Below, piece by piece: positions 33,152 to 41,143 of a DNA stretch of 64,000 bases; position 1 is the stretch's first letter, and the number at the start of each line of letters is the position of its first letter. The stretch spans positions 124,001 to 188,000 of the forward strand of contig JADLAY010000006.1 in the NCBI GenBank assembly GCA_020849765.1. The letters run 5' to 3'. This DNA comes from Anaerolineae bacterium. GTDB lineage: Bacteria; Chloroflexota; Anaerolineae; Aggregatilineales; Phototrophicaceae. The position numbers and the translations under genes were made by a program. The notes beneath the pieces are model-generated. The model was not told where the DNA came from and made no database searches. It worked only from the letters and a program-made list of their open reading frames with translations.

Positions 33152-34126
33152 TTATGAATCCTTGATAAGACTGATTAGCTCTGAAAACTCATCTTTCTTA
33201 GAATAATCCGCTCGTCGAAGATCGTAAAGCAAAATTGGTATATCATCATCGGACAAGTTTTCTAGATAGAGGGGTAACACTCGCTTATTTGTTGTTCCGG
33301 TAAAATATCGGTGGAGAATAACACCATATTCTGCGCGACACCAATTCGAGACTCCAAGATTCGTACTTAAGCAGACTAATACATGCTTACTGTCTCGGAT
33401 GCCTTCCTCGATTTTCTTAATGACACTTTCACCGATCCCTACCTGTTCATGATCTACCCAGTAGCGCACGCCAGCCTCTCGGAAGACACGGGTAATTTCT
33501 TGGACGATGGGCTTATCGGCCGAGGAGTGACTAATAAATACATCATACTTATATATACTATTCTTAATGGGCTTGTATGGGTCTGTCATTGGTGTAACCT
33601 CAAAATTAGTTGCCAACACTTTTGTTCTGTATAGCTTCATTAAACCAGCGTAACCCGGAAAAGCTATATGCGGGATGTTACCTTCTAAAATGGCGCTGCC
33701 TTTTGGATTTTCGATTATTCCAGTAACGCTACTTGAGGAAAATGTTAAACTGAGGCTATTATGAACTGCATCGAGTTCAATGCTCTCGCTAGATACACGT
33801 AAGGGGGTGAATGTCCCGCGATCGCACACTCCAAAAGCTAACAATGAAACTTGTTCAGTAGGGTCATGAAACATGTAAAAAGTCACAAATGTCCAACTAC
33901 TATTGGCTCGGCACACTAGTCCCATCGCAGTTGGGCTGCTTGAAACGTGATGTGCAAAAACTGCTCTTACAACTCCATTCAAAATTACTGAAGTCGACGT
34001 GTGTATGAAATAATTAACTCCATACGAACCGATTCCCTTCCCAACACCGACAAGGCTATCCCCAAAAGACGACCAAACTTTGCGGCTTGGATCAATCCAA
34101 TTTCTTGAGCGCATTGGTGAGTTCAT
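33152..34126 (-). CDS. TIR-domain protein with beta-sandwich (ConA/LamG-like) N-terminus
   Basis: About 324 residues. The C-terminal half (from about residue 195) is a TIR domain: 'YDVFISHSSADKPIVQEITRVFREAG', 'YWVDHEQVGIGESV', and 'SNWCRAEYG', whose Glu corresponds to the NADase catalytic residue of enzymatic TIRs. The N-terminal part (about 40-190) alternates short strands ('AMGLVCRANSSWTFVTFYMF', 'NSLSLTFSSSSVTGIIEN', 'GYAGLMKLYRTK') in a pattern like concanavalin-A/LamG sandwiches; this is tentative. It overlaps the end of the vWA gene by about 35 bp. The start is uncertain (TTG 34141 or ATG 34126). Probable effector, possibly cleaving NAD+. Confidence 0.82.
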   Translation of the reverse strand: MNSPMRSRNWIDPSRKVWSSFGDSLVGVGKGIGSYGVNYFIHTSTSVILNGVVRAVFAHHVSSSPTAMGLVCRANSSWTFVTFYMFHDPTEQVSLLAFGVCDRGTFTPLRVSSESIELDAVHNSLSLTFSSSSVTGIIENPKGSAILEGNIPHIAFPGYAGLMKLYRTKVLATNFEVTPMTDPYKPIKNSIYKYDVFISHSSADKPIVQEITRVFREAGVRYWVDHEQVGIGESVIKKIEEGIRDSKHVLVCLSTNLGVSNWCRAEYGVILHRYFTGTTNKRVLPLYLENLSDDDIPILLYDLRRADYSKKDEFSELISLIKDS

Positions 34127-35597
34127 TCCGTAGTGCAACAAGCTCCGTATCTTCCGGGTTCCCTTGAATAAGAAGATCCACTAACCGTAATGCATCATCT
34201 GCAGTATCTATCAAGTACTCATTCAGGAGCTTACCGTCAATGTTATATTCATTTCGGCCAGATGTCATTTGTTGATCTTGACGCAAAGCGATCACTATGC
34301 GCTGAGTGAAATCAGCAACATCCCGGTTGTATGACTCTTGTGCAATATTCCTTAGGTGCCGCACGATTCTGATGAGCGGTAAGAATACTTTTCTTCGCTT
34401 CGATTTTCTCTCCATCAATTCGGCTTCTCTTAGCGTTGCTTCGAGAAAAAAGAGTGACTGTGAGGTTTTATCATCAATCTGTGACGTGGCTCTCCTTGTA
34501 ACTTGTGATGCATAGTCAAGACCATCGGTGTGTATTTCGAAAAACCCAGACAAGTTCGTTAAGTTGCCAGATTCTATATGCTTAATAGTTTCATTCTCAG
34601 ATTCTGATATCTTGTACTGTTCAACTATGCTAAGCACTAAGGGATTTGATTCCATTGTAACATATTCCTCGTCGCTCCCAAGTCGGATTGAATGCTCATT
34701 CTCCAGCATTATTCCGTTTCCATCATACAAAGTGCAAACAATCTTTATAGCCTTTTCCGGGATCGAAGCTGGTGTGATTCGAAGGCGGAGAGCAAAGTTA
34801 AACACGTCGTTATCTAGGATTGGTCGGATACGATATTTGTCATCACTGCGCTTGAGATTGTGAAATTCCTCGACGATTTCGACGCCCGCGGGCAATTGAA
34901 GTTTTATTCCGGGGCGTTCGATCTGAGTAGCTAGTGATCCTTTGAACTCAAGGTTGATAATATCTTCGATCTGTGTATCACGAACGGCGTAAAATCGCCC
35001 TCCGGATTCGTAGGAGATAAGTGCCAGAATCTCGTCATTAAAAGAGGTACCAATTCCTATCGCGGAAGTAGTAATATTATGTTCGTCTCTGTGTCGAGCC
35101 GATTCTTCACCTAAAACACTGGCCTTCGTTTCTCCTCTGTTTGCTTGTCCATCTGAAAGCAAAATCAACCGATTGACGAGTGATGAATTTGAATACGTTT
35201 GTAATTCCAGCGTACCCTGACGCCAGCCATTCGCCAGATTGGTTGTTCCACCAGTTGAAATATTGTCTATGTTTTGCTCAATTTGGTCTCGTGAAGTGAT
35301 AGGGCTGATTACTGTCTCACATTCATCATCGAACGTAACTAAGGTAAAACGATCTTCTGAAGACAATCTTTGAACGATGCTCTTGCAACACTCCTTTGCC
35401 ACATAGAGTTTGGTACCTGACATGCTGCCACTACGATCGAGGACAACACACAGATTGAGGTTTTGTGGTTCCATCTGGGTCTTGACCTTCTTTTGCTGCT
35501 GCGTGTTGATTTCAATTGCCAAATCGAGTTCCGTAACTCTGCTGTTTGGTACAACGTTTTTTTCAGGAACTATCCGCAAAATTCTCCTGTTACTCAT
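34092..35597 (-). CDS. vWA-domain protein of the TIR island
   Basis: 501 residues. A von Willebrand A domain occupies about 45-220 with a complete MIDAS: 'DRSGSMSG' (DxSxS), 'STGGTTN' (the Thr) and 'LLSDGQAN' (the Asp). A beta-rich region follows ('GVEIVEEFHNL', 'FNFALRLRITP'), as in inter-alpha-trypsin-inhibitor-like vWA proteins, then a helical C-terminus ('LFFLEATLREAELMERKSKRRKV'). There is no signal peptide, so it is cytoplasmic. GAGGTG precedes the ATG and a good promoter lies 80 bp upstream. Likely a scaffold, sensor or regulator of the TIR protein encoded after it. Confidence 0.85.
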   Translation of the reverse strand: MSNRRILRIVPEKNVVPNSRVTELDLAIEINTQQQKKVKTQMEPQNLNLCVVLDRSGSMSGTKLYVAKECCKSIVQRLSSEDRFTLVTFDDECETVISPITSRDQIEQNIDNISTGGTTNLANGWRQGTLELQTYSNSSLVNRLILLSDGQANRGETKASVLGEESARHRDEHNITTSAIGIGTSFNDEILALISYESGGRFYAVRDTQIEDIINLEFKGSLATQIERPGIKLQLPAGVEIVEEFHNLKRSDDKYRIRPILDNDVFNFALRLRITPASIPEKAIKIVCTLYDGNGIMLENEHSIRLGSDEEYVTMESNPLVLSIVEQYKISESENETIKHIESGNLTNLSGFFEIHTDGLDYASQVTRRATSQIDDKTSQSLFFLEATLREAELMERKSKRRKVFLPLIRIVRHLRNIAQESYNRDVADFTQRIVIALRQDQQMTSGRNEYNIDGKLLNEYLIDTADDALRLVDLLIQGNPEDTELVALRNELTNALKKLD

Positions 35598-35915
35598 ATT
35601 CTCACCTCATCCGCTAATATGTTGTCGCAACTATTCTTATACGAATACACAAGTATCATTATCATTCTGGAATGGATAATAGCGCAAATGCATTCGCCAA
35701 TCAAACTTGATGAACACAAGGGTGTGGTTTGTTTCCGGGATGAATCGCTTCGACTCCGGCCTCATCTGTACAAGTATTCGAATTGCGCATAACATTTTGT
35801 GTTTCGTAACGCAGATCCAGCAGAGCAGCATTGTCAATGCTCGCGAACGGGCGTTTGGGAATCTTATTGTAAGCTATTCTATCTATTCCACTATCCTTCT
35901 GAGAGTCAACTGATA
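35598..35915. other. Upstream region of the vWA gene to the right repeat
   Basis: Holds the ribosome-binding site and the promoter at 35676-35704. The rest up to the right direct repeat is A+T-rich and shows no gene; short open frames here lack start signals. Confidence 0.5.
35676..35704 (-). promoter_or_regulatory. Promoter of the vWA-TIR operon
   Basis: On the minus strand: TTGATT (35704-35699), exactly 17 bp, then TATTAT (35681-35676). The expected transcript start is about 70 nt before the vWA ATG. The promoter lies inside the island, so the operon is self-contained. Confidence 0.6.
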
Positions 35916-36021
35916 CACCGCCGACCTCGACGTCCTCTGGGATCAGCACCGCCGTGAGCACGCGGCAGAGGTCTGGTCGCGGCCACAGCTGCAGCGCGCC
36001 CCAGGCAGACGCGCCGCGTAA
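35916..36021 (+). pseudogene. 3' remnant of the small gene; right 105-bp direct repeat
   Basis: The last 34 codons of the 72-residue gene at 32693, without start codon, ending in TAA (36019-36021) instead of TAG. 104 of 105 bases match the left repeat. It is followed by a terminator that probably belonged to the original gene, so this side is likely the ancestral 3' end. Confidence 0.88.
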
Positions 36022-36063
36022 GCGCGGTTTTACCCACGCAAAGGCACTCATCGCTTGGAAACG

Positions 36064-36096
36064 AAAGCAGCAGGTCAAACGGCCTGCTGCTTTTGT
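36064..36096 (+). terminator. Rho-independent terminator beyond the right repeat
   Basis: AAAGCAGCAGG and CCTGCTGCTTT form an 11-bp stem ending in T residues. It lies 43 bp after the remnant's stop codon and no plus-strand gene now precedes it. Read the other way it can also end the response-regulator operon. Confidence 0.75.
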
Positions 36097-36133
36097 GATT
36101 CTGCCCGCGAGACGAAGCGCCCGTTATCGTGAT

Positions 36134-36511
36134 CTAGAGGATTTCTTCCAGGGCGCGCGAGAATGCGGTTGCGTCGAGCGGCTTGGCGAAATAGGCGTTG
36201 AAGCCATGGGTGAGCGCTTGTTCGCGCAGCTTCGACGTGTGGTAGGCGGTGACGGCCACACAGGGGACATGCGCAAACTTCGCATCCTCGCGGATCTCCG
36301 ACAAAAGCTGCCAACCGTCTTTGCCCGGCAGCGCAAGATCGATGATGACGCCATCGTAGGCCTGATTCGAGCCGAAGAGCTGGCTTTCTGCCTCTTCCGC
36401 CGTTGCTGTGACATCAATTGAGATGTTCAGATGTGTGAGGATGGTGGCGACCACCTCTTGCCCGTCCGGGTCATCCTCCACAACCAGAAGATGCCATCGA
36501 TTATTGCTCAT
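36134..36511 (-). CDS. Single-domain response regulator (third gene of kinase operon)
   Basis: 125 residues, only a receiver domain: acidic pair in 'LLVVEDDPDG', phospho-acceptor Asp in 'GVIIDLALPGKDGW', Thr/Ser in 'VAVTAYH' and Lys in 'YFAKPLD'. All key residues are present, so it should be phosphorylated. No output domain; it would act through protein contacts. It is 12 bp after the preceding receiver gene in the same operon. Confidence 0.93.
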   Translation of the reverse strand: MSNNRWHLLVVEDDPDGQEVVATILTHLNISIDVTATAEEAESQLFGSNQAYDGVIIDLALPGKDGWQLLSEIREDAKFAHVPCVAVTAYHTSKLREQALTHGFNAYFAKPLDATAFSRALEEIL

Positions 36512-36523
36512 GGAATGTCGTCC

Positions 36524-36949
36524 TTACACCTGAAGTTCTGCGGCGAAATTAGGGATTGCGACCAGCAAGGTCACGAGATCATGGATGAACGTGGACGCGG
36601 TCAGCGGTTTCGTCAGGTAGTTATGAAAACCTGCGCTGATAGCCCGTTCGCGGTCGCCCATCATGGCGTGAGCCGTGAGGGCAATCGTCGGGATTTCACT
36701 GAGCGAGCGGTCATTCTTCATTTCGAAAATGAGACCCCAGCCATCCATAACAGGCATGGAGATGTCAGAGATCACCAGCTTGGGATGGCTGCTGCGAATG
36801 AGTTCCAGTCCTTCCCGCCCATTGATGGCGGTCAAGACATTTGCACCATATTCTTCCAGGATGATTTGTGCGACTTCCAGGCTGTCGTCCTCGTCGTCGA
36901 TGACGACCACGTCCCAATCTTTGAGCAGGTCTTTTGAAAGCGGGATCAT
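36524..36949 (-). CDS. Single-domain response regulator (second gene of kinase operon)
   Basis: 141 residues; receiver domain with 'VVVIDDEDDSLE', 'KLVISDISMPVMDGW', 'IALTAHAM' and 'YLTKPLT', all standard. Its ATG overlaps the kinase stop by four bases (36946-36949), so translation is probably coupled. With the neighbouring kinase and second receiver it forms a hybrid-like relay split over three polypeptides. Confidence 0.93.
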   Translation of the reverse strand: MIPLSKDLLKDWDVVVIDDEDDSLEVAQIILEEYGANVLTAINGREGLELIRSSHPKLVISDISMPVMDGWGLIFEMKNDRSLSEIPTIALTAHAMMGDRERAISAGFHNYLTKPLTASTFIHDLVTLLVAIPNFAAELQV

Positions 36950-38310
36950 GCGCTGACCTCCGCCACGAGTTCGGTTTTCCCGCTGACAGGAAGGCTGACT
37001 GTGAAAGTGCTCCCCGCACCGACTTCGCTTTTGACGGTGATGGTGCCTCCCATACTGCGGACAAAGCGCTGCGCAATCGCCAGCCCCAAGCCGGTACCGC
37101 CATATTTGCGTTTGGAGCTTTGATCGACCTGGCGGAACTCCTCGAAGATGAATTCGCGGGCGTGCAAGGGGATGCCGATGCCGGTGTCAGTGACCACGAT
37201 CGACCACGTCTGGTCACCCCCTTCCATCTTCAACGAGACTTCGCCCGTCTCTGTGAACTTGATGGCGTTGCTGAGCAGGTTGAGGGCGACCTTCGAGATG
37301 GCCTCTTCGTCGCCATAGACCGTCTCTGGCACGTTCGGATCGATCTCGATGTCGAACTTGAGATTCTTCTTCTGCGCGAGGACGTCGATCTCCTCTTTCC
37401 AGCGCGTGGCCGCGTGCTGCGGCGAAAATGGCATGTTGGCCAGTTCCATGCGACCGGACTCGATGCGTGACAGGTCAAGGAAATCATTGATCAGCGCCAG
37501 CAAACGTTTGCTGTTGGCGTTGACGCGTTGGACGTAGCGCGCGGTCTTGTCGTTGTACTCTACGCCACCCATCTTGGACAGCATGATGCTGGTGAAGCCT
37601 TCAATCGCGTTCATGGGCGTGCGCAGTTCGTGCGACATGGTGGCCAGGAATTCGGATTTCAGGCGGGCGTTCTCATTGGCGATGCGCGTCGCCACTTGCA
37701 GATCGGCCACCGTCTTTTCGAGTTTGACCAGCAGCTCTTCACGCTCTTCTTCGATGAGCTTGCGCGGGGTGATGTCTGCGTAAGTTCCCAGCACACCAAT
37801 GATCTTGCCGTCCGTATTGACCAGCGGGATCTTGCTGGTTTCCAACCACATTTTGGAGCCATCCGGTGTGGTTTGCGGCTCCTCGTAGTTGATCTTCGGA
37901 ATCCCGCTATCGATCACGGCCTGGTCATCACTGCGATATTGTTCGGCCTGGTCATGCCAGCCCATCTCGTAGTCGGACTTGCCGACGATCTCCTCAGGCG
38001 ATTCGAAGCCCGCATCCTGCGCAAAAACGCGGTTCGAGCCGAGATAGACGAGGTTGTGATCTTTCCAGAAGATACGCGCCGGGATGGTGTCGAGCACGCT
38101 TTGCAGCAGCTGCGACGCATCCAGGTATTCGATCCCGCTTTGCTGGGTTGGCCGTTCCTGGGACGACGCGCTGGCGGTTTCGCCATTCTGCTGCGCTCCG
38201 CGCCTGGCGCTTGCCGTCAGCAGGGCAACGGTTTGCTCCAGTTCAAGGATGCGCTTGTTCGCCTCGTCCAGCTTCCCGGCCAGATCTACAATCGTTGGTT
38301 CTCCGTTCAT
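36946..38310 (-). CDS. PAS-containing sensor histidine kinase
   Basis: 454 residues, cytoplasmic (no membrane helix). An N-terminal coiled coil ('KLDEANKRILELEQTVALL') is followed by a PAS domain (about 65-185: 'VLDTIPARIFWKDHNLVYLGSNRVFAQDAGF') and a short coiled coil. Then come HisKA with H-box 'MSHELRTPMNAI' (about 225) and HATPase_c with 'NLLSNAIKFT', 'VVTDTGIGIP' and 'GGTGLGLAIAQRF'. All catalytic boxes are intact, unlike the fused sensor at 17-20 kb. First gene of a three-gene operon with two receivers. Confidence 0.95.
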   Translation of the reverse strand: MNGEPTIVDLAGKLDEANKRILELEQTVALLTASARRGAQQNGETASASSQERPTQQSGIEYLDASQLLQSVLDTIPARIFWKDHNLVYLGSNRVFAQDAGFESPEEIVGKSDYEMGWHDQAEQYRSDDQAVIDSGIPKINYEEPQTTPDGSKMWLETSKIPLVNTDGKIIGVLGTYADITPRKLIEEEREELLVKLEKTVADLQVATRIANENARLKSEFLATMSHELRTPMNAIEGFTSIMLSKMGGVEYNDKTARYVQRVNANSKRLLALINDFLDLSRIESGRMELANMPFSPQHAATRWKEEIDVLAQKKNLKFDIEIDPNVPETVYGDEEAISKVALNLLSNAIKFTETGEVSLKMEGGDQTWSIVVTDTGIGIPLHAREFIFEEFRQVDQSSKRKYGGTGLGLAIAQRFVRSMGGTITVKSEVGAGSTFTVSLPVSGKTELVAEVSA

Positions 38311-38779
38311 TCCTTACCTTAATTCAGGGCCCCACACCTTGTGGGGAGTGCCAACCGACCTAAATTGCTCTTGCGAGCCTTTGCCCGATGCCAACTTTCT
38401 GCTCAGGCTCCTTGAAATTCACCCCATGCCTCGCTCCATCACGTCGTGCATTACTATGTATTGCGATAATTGTAGATCGTTGAATCGTTCGTACGATATT
38501 AGGCTTTGTAAATTATTCGTGCATATCATCACAATGTATCGCCTTGATAAGTGCACGCTTAGAAGACGGCTGTGGATCGCATCGTCAGGGGGAACGTCGT
38601 GCGCTCCGGCTGAAGCATACGCAGATGTTGTGACTGGCTCTTTGATCGGCAGATCAGAGGTGCGAATGGCTCATGCCGAAGGGATGCCGGGCCGGTCAAC
38701 ACGGATAGCCGCCGGGCCAAACTGTGTTATGACCGCCTCTCATCGGTCGTTCTATTGACATGTAACTAAAAGGTCACAT
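38311..38779. other. Divergent promoter region between kinase and ArsR-like genes
   Basis: About 470 bp, A+T-richer in its middle. A small hairpin CCCCAC-ACCTT-GTGGGG (38330-38346) lies in the kinase leader. TTGACA occurs at 38755-38760 near the ArsR-like start. No gene or repeat of the common families is seen. Confidence 0.5.
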
Positions 38780-38784
38780 ATGTG
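38755..38784 (+). promoter_or_regulatory. Promoter/operator overlapping the ArsR-SRPBCC start
   Basis: TTGACA (38755-38760), 17 bp, then ATATGT within the 10-bp palindrome CACATATGTG (38775-38784), which also contains the first ATG. A regulator bound there would block transcription. Transcription from this site would begin near the second ATG (38792). Confidence 0.45.
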
Positions 38785-39562
38785 GGTGTGTATGGACGAT
38801 GACAAGGTCTTCAAGGCGCTCGCAGACCCCAGCCGCAGGCGGCTGCTCGACGCGTTATTCGAACGCGACGGGCAAACGCTGACCGAGCTTTACGCACCGC
38901 TCGCCCAGGCGATGACCCGCTTTGGCTGCATGAAGCACTTGCAGCTTCTGGAAGAGGCGGGCCTGCTTACGACGCGCAAGAGCGGACGCGAAAAGCATCA
39001 CCATCTGAACCCGGTACCGATCCAGATGGTGTATGACCGCTGGGTGAGCAAGTTCTCGCAGCCGTGGACCGAGCGAATGACCGCGCTCAAGCACATCCTA
39101 GAGGAGACTGACATGCCCGCAAATTCTGCCCGTGTGTTCCAGATCTTCATTTGCACGACGCCGGAAAAGCTCTGGCAGGCGCTGACCGAAGGCGCGCTGA
39201 CGCAGCAGTATTATTTCAACACACGAGTCGAATCGAGCTGGCAGCCCGGTGCCGAGTATCGCTATCTCAATGGCGATGGCAGCACGCTGCTCTCCGGCGA
39301 GGTCGTCGAGGCGCAGCCACCGACGCGGTTGGTGACGACGTTCCTGCCCGTCTGGAACGAGGATGCGGCCAAAGGCCCGGCCTCGAAGGTCACCTACGAG
39401 ATCGCGGCGCTCGGCCCGGTCTGCAAGCTGACGCTCACGCATGAGGATCTGGAAGTCCATCACATGAGCGACGGCATCCGCGAAGGCTGGGCGCAGATCC
39501 TGTCCGGCCTGAAGACGCTGCTGGAAACCGGCGAGCCGATGCCCGCGACGGTCATGGCGTGA
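38780..39562 (+). CDS. ArsR-type regulator fused to an SRPBCC/AHSA1 domain
   Basis: 260 residues. The N-terminal 95 residues are an ArsR-like winged helix ('VFKALADPSRRRLLDALFERDGQTLTEL', 'FGCMKHLQLLEEAGLL', 'SGREKHHHLN'). The C-terminal part from about 115 is an SRPBCC/AHSA1 fold ('RVFQIFICTTPEKLWQALTEGALTQQYYF'). In many bacteria these are two adjacent genes; here one frame joins them. The SRPBCC part could bind the ligand that controls the winged helix. The start may be 38780 (AAAGGT upstream) or 38792. Confidence 0.88.
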   Translation: MWVCMDDDKVFKALADPSRRRLLDALFERDGQTLTELYAPLAQAMTRFGCMKHLQLLEEAGLLTTRKSGREKHHHLNPVPIQMVYDRWVSKFSQPWTERMTALKHILEETDMPANSARVFQIFICTTPEKLWQALTEGALTQQYYFNTRVESSWQPGAEYRYLNGDGSTLLSGEVVEAQPPTRLVTTFLPVWNEDAAKGPASKVTYEIAALGPVCKLTLTHEDLEVHHMSDGIREGWAQILSGLKTLLETGEPMPATVMA

Positions 39563-39616
39563 GGGATTGAGCGACGGACGCCAGCTTATCGATTGAGTGA
39601 ATTACCATAGCGAAAG

Positions 39617-39738
39617 TGCTCTCCATGGTCGCCGGATGGTCAACCATCCGGCTAGGGTTGCGCCCCGTGAACGGGACTGATGCCCTGGGGGGCGTTCCTT
39701 TATTGTGAATCCACATTGTGGTGTCCCCATGGAGAGCA
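39617..39738. mobile_element. 122-bp MITE-like element with 12-bp terminal inverted repeats
   Basis: TGCTCTCCATGG (39617-39628) is exactly inverted as CCATGGAGAGCA (39727-39738). Inside are the hairpins GCCGGATGG-TCAA-CCATCCGGC (39631-39652) and CCCGT-TGA-ACGGG-like arms within GCGCCCC...GGGGCG. No coding capacity. It lies between the ArsR-fusion and TetR genes and could also act as a bidirectional transcript end. Confidence 0.6.
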
Positions 39739-39781
39739 TCGAATATGATGGGACAGGGCGGGTGCTCTGTCGCTTTTTGAT

Positions 39782-40366
39782 TCACGCCTGCGCTCGATCC
39801 GCCTGCCAGGCGTGCAGGCCCTGGACGAAGATGCGGACGATGTGACGGTAGCTCTCGTCGCGGTCGAGCGCCATGCCGAAGCCGCCCGCCATCTCCAGAT
39901 TGGCGAAGCCGTGCATGAGGCTGCGCAGGCCGCGCGTCACGTGCAGTTTCTCTTCCTGATCCAGACCGTAGGGTTCCAGGATCGCAAGGATGGTGTCGAG
40001 AACTTCCTGGCTGGCGGCGATCAACGCTTCCTCCTCCGGCGCTGGGGCGCGCAGCGTGGCCGCATAGACGCCCGGATGGGCATGGACAAAGGCGCGGTAG
40101 GCATCCGCCACGCTGAAGATGGCGTCGTCGCCGGATTTGCCGACGGCGGCGCGGCGGATCGCATCCCCAAGTTGGTGCACACCCCAGACCGCCATTTCAT
40201 AGCGCAGCCCCGGCAGGCCAGAGACGTGGTTGTAGAGTGACGGCACGCGGATGCCGAGCTGATCGGCGACGCCAGCCAACGTCACGGCGTCGAAGCCGTG
40301 CGCGTCGGCCAGCGCGATACTCACTTCCAGCACCCGCTGTCGATCAATATGCTTTCTGGGTGGCAT
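39782..40366 (-). CDS. TetR-family regulator of the MBL operon
   Basis: About 194 residues. HTH: 'VLEVSIALADAHGFDAVTLAGVADQLGIRVPSLYNHVSG'. The C-terminal domain belongs to the WHG-type group ('YRAFVHAHPGVYAATLRAP', 'HGFANLEMAGGFGM'). The open frame begins at 40402, but the ATG at 40366 fits the family. It overlaps the end of the MBL gene by 23 bp, so both are one transcript. The palindrome in the operon promoter is its likely binding site. Confidence 0.88.
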   Translation of the reverse strand: MPPRKHIDRQRVLEVSIALADAHGFDAVTLAGVADQLGIRVPSLYNHVSGLPGLRYEMAVWGVHQLGDAIRRAAVGKSGDDAIFSVADAYRAFVHAHPGVYAATLRAPAPEEEALIAASQEVLDTILAILEPYGLDQEEKLHVTRGLRSLMHGFANLEMAGGFGMALDRDESYRHIVRIFVQGLHAWQADRAQA

Positions 40367-41072
40367 GGGGATCGTTTTCCAGGTGACGTTTGGCTTCGGC
40401 AATCGCGCGGTTCATGGCCGGGACGGGATCTTCCAGCGTGCGGCCATGGCCGACGGCCAGGCGCGTCGGTCGCAGATCGCGCAGGACTTCGGCGCTGTGC
40501 AGCGTCGTCGGCTTGTGCCAGGTCGCCAGCGCATGGAAGGGGAACAGCAGCCGCAGCGAGCCGCCGGTGACGATACCGGCTTGCGTGCTGTAGGCATCCC
40601 CGGCGATCAGGGTGCCGTCACGGCGATCGAAGTAGGCGACGTGACCGGGCGTGTGGCCGGGGCTGGCGATGACTTCGAGCGATCCGACGGTGTCACCGCC
40701 GTTGAGCAGGCGCGTCGGCACGGTCGTGCACTCCGTGTAGCCGCCGCGCAGAGGCACCTGCGGCTCATCCGGGTCGAGGCTGCGGTCACCCTTGAGGAAG
40801 CGGGCGTCGCGCGCAGAGATGGCGACCTCGGCTTCCGGCAGCAGGGCGTGGAGCGCGTCGAGCGAGCCGACGTGATCGACGTGGGCATGCGTTATCACAA
40901 TGCGGCGGATCGGGGCGTTGAGCGCCTGCGCCGCTTGCAGGATGCCCTTCGCACTGCCGCTCATATTGGTGTCAATCAGGGTGAAGCCGTCGGCCTCACG
41001 CACGAGGAAGCAGTTGAACGCGATGTAGCGCGTCAGTTGGACCAGATAGTCACCGTGAGTCGTCACCTGCAT
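40344..41072 (-). CDS. MBL-fold metallo-hydrolase
   Basis: 242 residues with the metallo-beta-lactamase metal motifs: 'THAHVDHVGS' (HxHxDH, about 61-66), His in 'SPGHTPGHVAYF', Asp in 'LIAGDAYS' and a late His in 'LAVGHGRTLEDP'. It is of the small cytoplasmic hydrolase type (glyoxalase II/lactonase-like) rather than a secreted beta-lactamase. It is transcribed with a TetR gene from an operator-controlled promoter, so it probably degrades or detoxifies the regulator's ligand. Confidence 0.9.
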   Translation of the reverse strand: MQVTTHGDYLVQLTRYIAFNCFLVREADGFTLIDTNMSGSAKGILQAAQALNAPIRRIVITHAHVDHVGSLDALHALLPEAEVAISARDARFLKGDRSLDPDEPQVPLRGGYTECTTVPTRLLNGGDTVGSLEVIASPGHTPGHVAYFDRRDGTLIAGDAYSTQAGIVTGGSLRLLFPFHALATWHKPTTLHSAEVLRDLRPTRLAVGHGRTLEDPVPAMNRAIAEAKRHLENDPHATQKAY

Positions 41073-41104
41073 CGGGTATTTCCCTCCAAAACTAAGATAC
41101 TTAG

Positions 41105-41133
41105 ACTATAAACTAATGTCATTAGTTTGTCAA
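41105..41133 (-). promoter_or_regulatory. Promoter with operator in the spacer (MBL-TetR operon)
   Basis: Minus strand: TTGACA (41133-41128), a 17-bp spacer, TATAGT (41110-41105). The palindrome AAACTAATG-T-CATTAGTTT (41110-41128) fills the spacer exactly. A bound repressor would block RNA polymerase. This is the best-supported promoter and operator in the window. Confidence 0.8.
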
Positions 41134-41143
41134 GTGGGAAAGG

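Larger units (their letters stand above)
32911..35915. mobile_element. A+T-rich TIR-vWA genomic island between direct repeats
   Basis: About 3.0 kb lying exactly between two 105-bp direct repeats. Its base composition is visibly richer in A+T than either side, and codon use differs (many AAA, AAT, TTT). Cargo is one operon of two overlapping genes, vWA then TIR, transcribed leftward from its own promoter. No integrase or transposase is inside. The original gene's terminator lies beyond the right repeat. The layout suggests acquisition by site-specific or homologous insertion at the small gene's 3' end. Confidence 0.8.
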
